From the IMG/VR virus record IMGVR_UViG_3300042472_000345, positions 1 through 61,861 of that record: 61,861 nt of DNA, one strand, 5' to 3'. The notes below the pieces were generated by a model. The model was not told the DNA's origin, did no database searches, and saw only the letters and a program-made list of their open reading frames with translations. This document shows, piece after piece, positions 56,501 to 61,861 of the stretch; within the stretch, counting starts at the first letter, position 1, and every line of letters starts with the position of its first letter. Source of the DNA: a virus. The position numbers and the translations under genes were made by a program.

Positions 56501-58467
56501 TCCCATTAATAGAAGCTACTACAATTCAGAAGTTTGCAAAAAATAAAGACTTCTTAGGTCAAGCAAGTGAGAGTTTTTGGAAAGATCTTTATCAAACAAG
56601 AATTAACGAAGAACAAAATCTTTCTAAGATTGATCCTGAGACAGGAAAGGTTAGAAAAGAAATTCCTAAATACTTTACCAAAACAGACAAAGATGTAAGT
56701 CAGCTATCTACAGATCTTAATAAAGTGGGAGCTATGTGGATTAAATCATTATTGGAGTATGAGAAGTCTGCAAACATGGAAGAAACTATGCAGACACTTC
56801 TTGCTGTTGAAAAAGCAAAAGGTTCATTAATGAAAGATCAAGAAGGTAGAATCATATTTGATGAACAAGGTCCAAAGGTAAATGAAGCAGAAAATAGAAA
56901 TGCTATTGTATTAGAAACAATCATCGATGATGGACTATACAAATTAACAGAAGACTTAGGATCTTTAGGAAATATTGGAATTGGTAAAGTTGGAGAGAAG
57001 CTTGGTAAAACAGAAGAAGACAAATCAAAGAAAGCAGTTAACATTAAGAAAGGACTTAAGAATCTTGATACATTAACTAGAGCTCTTGCTGTTGGTCTTA
57101 AACCTCTTATTGGACTTGCAAACTGGGCAGGTGGTCAGTTCCAATCTTACATCAATGCTGGAGGAATGTATCGCTTTAGAGAGTTTGAGAAAAACAATGG
57201 AAAAATTAGTTTACCTTTTGGTAAAGGATTGTCAACTATTGAGAAAGGTTTATTAGATTTAATTGTTCCATTGAATGATGACATTGTTACAGAAGAAGCA
57301 AGAAGAGCTACATGGGAGAAAGGTCAGTATGCTAAATGGTTAGGTACATGGACATTCTCTGACACAATGATGATAACTAACTCATTTGGTGAGAAGAAAT
57401 TACAATTTGCTAATGCAATGAGTTTTAATGACAACTCAATGGTTGTAAATGGAAAGATTGTAAACATTAGACAATTTATAAAAGCTCAAGATAGAGCAGC
57501 TAAATATGATCTTTCTGAATCAGCAAGAAAGGAACTTGAAAAAACATTTGAAGAAAGAGTTCAAGAACTTAAAGAATCTTCTTCTTTAGCTAAGGTTGCT
57601 AAGATTGAAAATGATAAACTTGTTATTCCTGGAGTTACTGATGAAGAATTAGCTAAGTATAGAACTACAGTTATTGAGTATGGTAGAAAGCTTAATGGTC
57701 AAATGAATGAAGACAACAAAGCTGGCTACAGAAGAGATACAATCATTTCATCATTTATGATGTTTAAGACATGGATTCCTAAATTAGTTTCTGAACGTGG
57801 AATGGACATTACTAAAAATGTTGAACTTGATGAATGGGAATATGGTAGAGTTAGACTTTTCTTTAAAACTTGGAATCAATTAGGAACAAGAAATCTTTTG
57901 AAGATGCGTGAGATCATCAATGGTACTGATGAAGGTTTACGAATCTTAGATGAAATGCTTGAAGCAAAAAAAGATGATTACTATAAAAAAACTGGCCAGG
58001 TTCTTGAGATAACCACTGAGGAGTTTTATGATCTTGTAAGAAAAGAATTAACTAATGAAATGAAAGAGTTAAAACTTTTATTAATTGTTGCTGCAATGAT
58101 GTTTGCAGCTGCTGCTGCTGAACCACCTGAAGATGCTGATGATCAAACAAAAAATTTATATAAATTAGCTGCTAGAGGATTGCATAAAATTTCTGATGAG
58201 ATTACATTCTATTATAACCCTGTATCTTTTGAAGGTATGACTAAAGGTTCTGTACTTCCATCATTGAATATAATTACAAAAGCAATGAGAATCTTTAATG
58301 CAATAGGTAAAGAGATGGAAGATCCTGACAAAGCATATCCAATGAAGTATTTCTTTGCAATGATTCCTGGAATTTCTCAATTTCAAACTGAGATACTTCC
58401 TTACCTTTATCCTGAACTTGCTAAAGAAATGGGCATCAGAGTGAGTGCAGAATCAAGAAGACAGTAA
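53560..58467 (+). CDS. Giant virion protein with RecB/Cas4-type nuclease domain (1635 aa)
   Basis: Residues 380-515 hold the ordered motifs of a PD-(D/E)xK nuclease of the RecB/Cas4 type: GSEGHRFLE (H384, E388), VDF (D460), LDWK (D482, K484) and QMGEY (Q507, Y511). The N-terminal region near 150-165 has EEIVH, which may be a degenerate zincin site. The middle (about 560-1150) is helical and lysine/glutamate-rich. Near the C-terminus a short hydrophobic stretch (LLLIVAAMMFAAAAAE) could touch membrane. It follows the RNA polymerase giant by 10 nt, so it is probably packaged with it. A nuclease delivered at infection could cut host DNA or protect phage DNA ends. A structural role for an inactive nuclease fold cannot be excluded. 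Confidence 0.7.
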   Translation: MSCNDKKKFRTSEASTKASLRTKGAIDKFLNIIDYNKFNNLNNQWSKDAQERFDIKGKLFSEENSRAIPNKEAFKKIDNSKGIFYQEDEMPVSKSSAETLAIMKAAAQKMGIDFQSLEEYAKANPDINVKGVNGLADLIKGTIAVAQGMESVATTEEIVHIATAILEQTNPKFITALISKIDRFKIYKEVLDKYGKRKEYQLSNGKPDIRKIKKEAVDKLITELIVKQSEGSTEFPELMEEENRNMIQEFWNTILDYIRGIYGKSNIDIFETAAQQIATAQVDGTVADIQEGGVFFNLSDDVKKQIDDLYNAYIETANKIKGPFPEVLDKDGNVIDKRHYTYEGNRVGQTVTEKVKGKFNKIFERTPAQKIEDDQKKDWGSEGHRFLEQHFLTNLIDKDGYKRKPSGTESISSTLSPEIQIQLRRFAKELIDSYPEGTRFLVEKEVVNTKVKDMLASTVDFKAIYPVTKKDNTQGFKVDTLDWKFTSINKTTEEDIPWFKQKEWIPQMGEYTQIDYNLGVKRDQIGKARMVPFIVNYDYAIVNDRKSGLIPTAIEIGKLDSLTETNLYLLPVPSAAESTGNSGVDALVKSLREHWEKISKIKITSVEQKIARTEQLNELSKAIRNLHIKLNFAPLQAVGETFLKSAKKTVDSFENLDYSTLSKDEIKKKLADLLEYSKSAEKFRALDQVFLSQYPREGMTAENKKTLLELEHLSKSTERMLKKILQLQTEYAIQLGEKEGFDMPYTEDELGNKKLQAEAEISGFAKTWAEGTKLNARIIKLASNLLMNAKSLVNIKFKQNYTEFQQLLEPLEKEASKQGKNAFDFIGRITPSGLKLINKIDPKFWAQLKEASEKKDVDFFLRNINVDKYNRLAKEEINKGIQVINDTTYSSEEEEDVRIREFRISKLKDSLDINRDSFNGFNRYEFKKLVNQTLKEDKLYSNEFRELIKNKPAYDMWQYFTALNNKAKLLGYISEKETSFFPLIEATTIQKFAKNKDFLGQASESFWKDLYQTRINEEQNLSKIDPETGKVRKEIPKYFTKTDKDVSQLSTDLNKVGAMWIKSLLEYEKSANMEETMQTLLAVEKAKGSLMKDQEGRIIFDEQGPKVNEAENRNAIVLETIIDDGLYKLTEDLGSLGNIGIGKVGEKLGKTEEDKSKKAVNIKKGLKNLDTLTRALAVGLKPLIGLANWAGGQFQSYINAGGMYRFREFEKNNGKISLPFGKGLSTIEKGLLDLIVPLNDDIVTEEARRATWEKGQYAKWLGTWTFSDTMMITNSFGEKKLQFANAMSFNDNSMVVNGKIVNIRQFIKAQDRAAKYDLSESARKELEKTFEERVQELKESSSLAKVAKIENDKLVIPGVTDEELAKYRTTVIEYGRKLNGQMNEDNKAGYRRDTIISSFMMFKTWIPKLVSERGMDITKNVELDEWEYGRVRLFFKTWNQLGTRNLLKMREIINGTDEGLRILDEMLEAKKDDYYKKTGQVLEITTEEFYDLVRKELTNEMKELKLLLIVAAMMFAAAAAEPPEDADDQTKNLYKLAARGLHKISDEITFYYNPVSFEGMTKGSVLPSLNIITKAMRIFNAIGKEMEDPDKAYPMKYFFAMIPGISQFQTEILPYLYPELAKEMGIRVSAESRRQ

Positions 58468-58471
58468 TAGC

Positions 58472-58514
58472 TATATTATGGCATTTATTTACATCTTAGA
58501 TGCCATATAATATA
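58472..58514 (+). other. Hairpin after the cargo operon
   Basis: ATGGCAT (58478-58484) pairs perfectly with ATGCCAT (58500-58506), extended by TATATT with AATATA (58509-58514) across a 2-nt bulge. No U-run follows. It is similar in style to the two-tier hairpin after portal, so it may be an mRNA processing or stability element at an operon border. Confidence 0.5.
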
Positions 58515-58524
58515 TATAAATTGT

Positions 58525-58532
58525 TACATTTG
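58525..58532 (+). promoter_or_regulatory. Possible -7 box before the lysis genes
   Basis: TACATTTG matches TAnnTTTG, and the sequence continues TTACATTTGCTTACTACA, much like ATTACATTTGCTAATCACA at the promoter before 37775. No TTTG is found at the usual -33 spacing, so this is weaker than the other promoters. Confidence 0.35.
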
Positions 58533-58605
58533 CTTACTACAAATTAATCGTTTTTATCAAGGGAGAGAGTGGAAAACTAGTTACAAACTATAACATCATT
58601 CTTAA

Positions 58606-59049
58606 ATGAGAACATTTCTTTTACAATTACTAGCAGCCTTACTCTTATTCTTTGCGCCAATTCAACAGTTAGTTATGGTCGTAGGTATAGCAATCATGCT
58701 AGACACATTCACAGGTATTTATAAATCAGTTAAATTGAATGGATGGAGATCCATTCGTAGTAGAAAGTTGTCAAATATAATAAGCAAACTGGTTCTTTAT
58801 GAGGTGTCAATCATTCTCCTCTATCCAATTGATAAATTTTTATTGAACGAACTGTTGCTGAACATTGTTTCAGTTCAATTCTTTTCTACAAAAGTTGCAT
58901 GTGTTCTTCTTATTCTAGTAGAGCTTACATCAATTAAAGAGAATGTAGAAGCTGCTCTTAAGATTAATATCTGGCAGATTTTAAAAAGAACAATCAACAG
59001 AGCAAAAGAAATCTCCCATGATGTAGATGACATAGCCAATCCTAAATAA
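58606..59049 (+). CDS. Holin candidate (147 aa)
   Basis: Several hydrophobic stretches are visible: about residues 3-30, 55-75 and 85-105. The box LDTFTGIYKSVKLNGW, followed by SRKLSNIISKLVLY, resembles the loop between TM2 and TM3 of the phage holin-4 family. The C-terminus is charged. It is first in the lysis cassette, before a second holin-like gene and the endolysin, so it probably forms the membrane hole that frees the endolysin. The start ATG follows a leader of 138 nt that holds the possible promoter. Confidence 0.65.
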   Translation: MRTFLLQLLAALLLFFAPIQQLVMVVGIAIMLDTFTGIYKSVKLNGWRSIRSRKLSNIISKLVLYEVSIILLYPIDKFLLNELLLNIVSVQFFSTKVACVLLILVELTSIKENVEAALKINIWQILKRTINRAKEISHDVDDIANPK

Positions 59050-59055
59050 TATATT

Positions 59056-59430
59056 ATGGATAGTCTAGAAGGATTTATTCCAAAATTTTTAAAAGGAGGA
59101 TGGATTGTTACGTTAATTGGTGCTGCAGGAATGATAGCAAGACTGGCTGTATCTGAAGAAGAGAATGCCATGAATACAATAATCAAGAACATATCTGCTG
59201 CAATGATTGCATCTAGCATCTCTTGGTTCATATTAGAACAGTTCGAAATTAATTCAATGATTAAAGCAGTGACATATGGACTTGTTGGATTAAACTCACC
59301 AGAACTATTAAAAGGTATAACAAAAATATCTGGTGCGTTCTCTGAAGATCCTGCAAAGTTTATAGCCAATGCTAAGAAAGGTAAAGTTACATCAACTAAA
59401 AAACCTGTAAGAAAAAAACCTATAAAGTAA
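59056..59430 (+). CDS. LydA/holin-III-like membrane protein (124 aa)
   Basis: It begins MDSLEGFIPKFLKGGWIVTLIGAAGMIARL, with a TM segment about residues 15-30. A second hydrophobic stretch (about 45-62) and a third weaker one (about 70-85) follow, and the end is basic (KKPVRKKPIK). The GGWIVTLIGAAG box before a charged loop is typical of LydA-type holins. Two or more holin-type proteins in a cassette often act as holin and antiholin. It overlaps the next gene as TAATG. Confidence 0.6.
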   Translation: MDSLEGFIPKFLKGGWIVTLIGAAGMIARLAVSEEENAMNTIIKNISAAMIASSISWFILEQFEINSMIKAVTYGLVGLNSPELLKGITKISGAFSEDPAKFIANAKKGKVTSTKKPVRKKPIK

Positions 59431-60122
59431 TGAATAAGAATACTTCATTAATAGCACTAACTCTAATTATGTTATCAGTTGCAATCTATGGTAAATGGAT
59501 TGAAGTGAAGATATCAGAAAACGCACGAGCTATCATAGAAGATAGATTAAAACCTCAACCATGGCTATCAAGAGCTTTTGATTACTATGGTACACCTATA
59601 GAAGCAAACTTTGTAAATAAAGAATTTTCAGTTGACAAGTTAAAAGAAAATCTTGATTATATAAAAGATTGGAAAAAATCAAGAGACAGTGTGTGGTCAG
59701 CATACATTGCTACTGAAATGGTTCCTGAAGAACAGAAAATTATTGATAAAGTAAACGAGGATACAAAAGAAGTTGATGCTATTATAGAAGACATTATAGA
59801 AGATGTTGAGAACAATAGGAACTTAGAAGAAGTAGACTCTATAATTAAATCAGGTGTTATAGAAAAGAAGATAACACCAATCATGGATAACATTAACCTA
59901 CTAATTGATTTACAATCTACAGAAGGAGAAAAGTTAGCAGATGATATGAAGGTTACAATGTATACATTTTCAAACTTCATGATAGGAGTGTTATCGTTAT
60001 CTTTTATCTTATTAGGTACATTGATATATGATTTTATAAAAACAAAAAGAGAAGCAGCTAAACCTGTAAGAAAACCAAGAACAAAGAAACCAGTTAAACG
60101 TACAACCACTAAAAAGAAATAG
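59430..60122 (+). CDS. Two-TM protein with four-helix-bundle sensor-like domain (230 aa)
   Basis: TM1 lies at about residues 5-22 and TM2 at about 180-203. Between them are about 155 residues of amphipathic helix, with WKKSRDSVWSAYI, MVPEEQKIIDKVNED and a final NINLLIDLQSTEGEKLADD. This resembles the periplasmic four-helix bundle of chemoreceptors (4HB_MCP type), but no HAMP or signalling domain follows: the C-terminal tail is only about 27 basic residues (KPVRKPRTKKPVKRTTTKKK). Its place between holin candidates suggests a role in timing lysis or in exclusion of other phages. It ends in TAG. The basic tail resembles that of the preceding protein. Confidence 0.6.
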   Translation: MNKNTSLIALTLIMLSVAIYGKWIEVKISENARAIIEDRLKPQPWLSRAFDYYGTPIEANFVNKEFSVDKLKENLDYIKDWKKSRDSVWSAYIATEMVPEEQKIIDKVNEDTKEVDAIIEDIIEDVENNRNLEEVDSIIKSGVIEKKITPIMDNINLLIDLQSTEGEKLADDMKVTMYTFSNFMIGVLSLSFILLGTLIYDFIKTKREAAKPVRKPRTKKPVKRTTTKKK

Positions 60123-60126
60123 GTAA

Positions 60127-60384
60127 ATGGGATTTTTTAAAGAATTAGTAAGTGATGACAATTCAATAGATGAGAAAGCATTTGTTGGTGTCATTTCATT
60201 TTTTGCAATGGTATTTACATTGTTAGTAGATGTAGTTACAGGGATATGGGGCAAAGAGTTAATCATCAAACAATTTATCTTTGATGGATTTATGACTCTT
60301 ACAATGATCTGTTTTGGTATAGCCACAGCAGGTAAAGTATTTAGTATGAACAAACAAAAGAAAGAACAAGATGCAACTGAGTAA
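60127..60384 (+). CDS. Small two-TM holin-like protein (85 aa)
   Basis: TM segments are predicted at about residues 20-40 (VGVISFFAMVFTLLVDVV) and 52-70 (FDGFMTLTMICFGIATAG), with a charged C-terminus. It overlaps the endolysin gene by 14 nt, the usual arrangement for a holin with its endolysin. It could be the main holin, with the upstream membrane proteins in other roles. Confidence 0.65.
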   Translation: MGFFKELVSDDNSIDEKAFVGVISFFAMVFTLLVDVVTGIWGKELIIKQFIFDGFMTLTMICFGIATAGKVFSMNKQKKEQDATE

Positions 60385-60838
60385 ACACTTATCATTAGCT
60401 GAAGTTACAAGAAGTGATTCAGCAAAAAGAAATGGAATAAGCAATGAGCCTACTCCAGCACACTTAGAAAACTTTAAGTTATTAGCTGAAAAAGTATTTG
60501 AACCTATTAGAGAACACTTCAAAGTTCCTATTCATATATCTAGTGGATATAGAAGTGCTGCATTAAACAAAAAGATAGGTGGATCACTTACATCACAACA
60601 TTGTTCTGGTGAAGCAATTGATATCGACATGGATGGTAGTGCAAGTGGTGTTACCAATAAGCAAGTTTTTGATTTCATTAAGCAACATCTAAACTTTGAT
60701 CAAATGATTTGGGAATTTGGTACAGATTCTAACCCTGACTGGGTACACGTATCATACGAATCAACTGGTAAACAACGTAAGCAAGTTTTGAAAGCTGTTA
60801 AACAAGGTGGAAAAACAAGTTATGTACCATATAAGTAA
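60371..60838 (+). CDS. Endolysin, M15-type peptidoglycan peptidase (155 aa)
   Basis: A zinc-dependent D-alanyl-type peptidase of the M15 (peptidase M15_3 / VanY-like) group that cuts peptidoglycan stem peptides. Zinc and catalytic motifs are in order: SGYRS (58-62), SQHCSGEAID (75-84, fitting SxHxxGxAxD with H77 and D84), then a Glu (E115 in MIWEFG) and H126 in WVHVSY. The length of about 155 residues is usual for a stand-alone catalytic domain without a cell-wall binding part. No signal peptide is present, so it needs a holin. It overlaps the small two-TM holin-like gene upstream by 14 nt and the spanin-like gene downstream. Confidence 0.88.
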   Translation: MQLSKHLSLAEVTRSDSAKRNGISNEPTPAHLENFKLLAEKVFEPIREHFKVPIHISSGYRSAALNKKIGGSLTSQHCSGEAIDIDMDGSASGVTNKQVFDFIKQHLNFDQMIWEFGTDSNPDWVHVSYESTGKQRKQVLKAVKQGGKTSYVPYK

Positions 60839-61157
60839 GTTCATAAAACAACAATGGTTAGGAACCATCCTAATTATATTATTCATTCTGTTCTTGGTTT
60901 ATGGAATAGGAAAGAATAGTGAGTTACAAAAAGAAAAACAACGTCTTGAAAAAGAGATTGAAGTGCTTGAGCAAAAGGAAGAACTACACTGGAATAAACT
61001 TGACAGTTTAAAAGTTAGTGAGAGCACTATAATTAAGAAAGAAAAAATATTAATACAGATACAACATGACACAATTAAGATTATTGATACTATGTCTGTT
61101 AGTGAGCTTCAAAAGTATTTCACAAACAGATACAATAAAAAAGATAGTATTAGATGA
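60822..61157 (+). CDS. Inner-membrane spanin-like protein, Rz type (111 aa)
   Basis: The ATG at 60822 lies inside the endolysin end; a GTG at 60807 is an alternative. Residues 12-32 form one N-terminal TM segment (WLGTILIILFILFLVYG), followed by a long charged coiled coil (KEKQRLEKEIEVLEQKEEL). This is the topology of i-spanins (Rz), which link inner to outer membrane at the last step of lysis. The next gene starts inside this one in another frame, as in Rz/Rz1 pairs. It ends in TGA, the only TGA stop among the genes here. Confidence 0.65.
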   Translation: MYHISKFIKQQWLGTILIILFILFLVYGIGKNSELQKEKQRLEKEIEVLEQKEELHWNKLDSLKVSESTIIKKEKILIQIQHDTIKIIDTMSVSELQKYFTNRYNKKDSIR

Positions 61158-61533
61158 GAGAGTTGGTAGAGAAGTTGTTAAAGACCTTGTAAGAGGAGAT
61201 ATCTGTAGACAGCTCTTATCACTTGCTCAAGAGAAGAATGATGTTCTTAAAAAACAAACTATTGAACTATATTCAATCATTGCAATTAAAGATAGCATCA
61301 TCTCTAAAAAAGATGAAATAATCACTATACAAGACAAAGCTATTGGCTGGTGGAAGAAACCTGAACTTCATGGATACTTAGGAGTTCAAAGTGTAAATGC
61401 CACTATAGTTAATCCATATTTATATGGAACATTATTACTTGAATTTCCTAAATTTAGTTTAGGAGCACAATACTTTGTACAACCAAACAATCCATCAGGA
61501 TATGGATTTATTGTAGAATATAACTTATTTTAA
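61066..61533 (+). CDS. Outer-membrane-type spanin partner candidate (155 aa)
   Basis: It starts within the i-spanin gene in another frame (92-nt overlap). Residues 1-19 are a signal peptide (LRLLILCLLVSFKSIS) with a likely cut before Q, as is common in Bacteroidota; there is no clear lipobox. Residues 25-95 are a helical coiled coil. The C-terminal 60 residues alternate beta strands and end in EYNLF, a terminal aromatic like that of outer-membrane barrel proteins. It may be an o-spanin that uses a beta-type anchor in place of a lipid, or a partner of a different kind. Confidence 0.55.
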   Translation: MTQLRLLILCLLVSFKSISQTDTIKKIVLDERVGREVVKDLVRGDICRQLLSLAQEKNDVLKKQTIELYSIIAIKDSIISKKDEIITIQDKAIGWWKKPELHGYLGVQSVNATIVNPYLYGTLLLEFPKFSLGAQYFVQPNNPSGYGFIVEYNLF

Positions 61534-61538
61534 AACCA

Positions 61539-61673
61539 ATGGCAAAACAAACCAACACAGCAGAAAAGATTTTAAAACCTACGATCAGTCGTCCTGGTGT
61601 ACACGCAAAAGCAAAGACATCAAAGTTGAAATCTAGCAAACTATACAAGAAATTAAATAAAGGACAGGGATAA
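61539..61673 (+). CDS. Basic micro-protein (44 aa)
   Basis: ATG at 61539, 5 nt after the previous stop, opens 44 codons ending in TAA at 61671-61673. The peptide is lysine-rich (KAKTSKLKSSKLYKKLNKG) with an N-terminal helix. The stop overlaps the next start as TAATG. Packing and overlap argue for a real gene; a nucleic-acid-binding peptide would fit the charge. Confidence 0.55.
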   Translation: MAKQTNTAEKILKPTISRPGVHAKAKTSKLKSSKLYKKLNKGQG

Positions 61674-61819
61674 TGGATTGGCAATTAGAAATATCATTTC
61701 ATTGGCCACACGATAGACTAGCAATAGGATGGGAAGTCCTACACCCTGATGAGAAATTTGATTATACATCATATGTTCTCTTTCTTGGTTTCATAACAAT
61801 AACATTAGATATAAATTAA
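61673..61819 (+). CDS. Conserved-type micro-protein (48 aa)
   Basis: ATG in a TAATG overlap opens 48 codons. The sequence (FHWPHDRLAIGWEVLHPDE, then a hydrophobic YVLFLGFITITLDI) is amphipathic and resembles a small protein family of phages with a WPHDR-x-A-x-GWE box and a hydrophobic end. I know of no established function. A peripheral membrane peptide near the lysis genes is one possibility. Confidence 0.6.
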   Translation: MDWQLEISFHWPHDRLAIGWEVLHPDEKFDYTSYVLFLGFITITLDIN

Positions 61820-61827
61820 TATCTTTG
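61820..61827 (+). promoter_or_regulatory. Possible -7 box for the next gene
   Basis: TATCTTTG, the same -7 sequence as the promoter at 609-616, lies 22 nt before the ATG at 61850. No TTTG is present at the -33 spacing. Confidence 0.3.
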
Positions 61828-61849
61828 ATAACTAATAAATTATAAAGAA

Positions 61850-61861
61850 ATGGGAATACCA
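61850..61861 (+). CDS. First codons of a gene cut by the window edge
   Basis: An ATG at 61850 after an A-rich leader (ATTATAAAGAAATG), similar to other starts in this phage, begins MGIP before the window ends. Only four codons are visible. Confidence 0.4.

Overview
The window looks like about 62 kb of a crAss-like phage (order Crassvirales; short-tailed, Bacteroidota-infecting). The reasons are as follows. The DNA is AT-rich. One uninterrupted rightward block carries large terminase, portal, scaffold-like and major capsid genes. Tail genes follow, then a run of giant virion proteins, one of 4339 residues with the DFDID metal-binding motif known from the crAss-like virion RNA polymerase (Cellulophaga phage phi14:2 gp66). 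Genes lack Shine-Dalgarno sites and have A-rich leaders. Several promoters fit the Bacteroidota consensus (TTG/TTTG, 19-21 nt, TAnnTTTG). No search could be run, so all family names rest on motifs and gene order.

Layout. Positions 1-372 hold one leftward gene that ends in a terminator whose loop contains its stop codon. Positions 373-639 are a divergent control region with a terminator-like hairpin, a G-quadruplex motif and a good promoter. Positions 640-2441 hold small pre-terminase genes: a winged-helix protein, an IHF/HU-like protein, a zinc-ribbon protein and a terminase small subunit candidate. Positions 2442-10044 hold TerL, portal, scaffold candidate and major capsid protein. Positions 10045-10245 are a strongly structured non-coding stretch. 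Positions 10246-14198 hold head/connector candidates and two abundant-looking or Cys-rich virion proteins. Positions 14200-20234 are an array of receptor-binding or fibre proteins built from exchangeable beta domains joined by polythreonine linkers and sharing an N-terminal adaptor. Two hairpin terminators close that array.

Positions 20412-31019 start with a new promoter and an HTH-metallophosphoesterase gene, then carry tail ring/connector candidates, a 1539-residue tail protein and more fibre modules. Positions 31062-58467 encode five large proteins probably packaged and ejected with the DNA: a zinc-ribbon/HExxH protein, a glycine-zipper protein, a 921-residue protein, the RNA polymerase giant and a protein with a RecB/Cas4-type nuclease signature. 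Positions 58606-61533 are a lysis cassette: holin candidates, an unusual two-TM protein resembling a four-helix-bundle sensor, an M15 peptidase endolysin and a nested spanin-like pair. Two micro-genes and the first codons of another gene close the window.

Working together: the RNA polymerase and other cargo proteins would enter the cell with the DNA and start early transcription. The host-type promoters seen here would serve the late block. The fibre array provides host recognition and the last cassette provides lysis. Of the 34 genes ending between 1363 and 59430, every one stops with TAA. TAG and TGA appear only at the two edges of the block.
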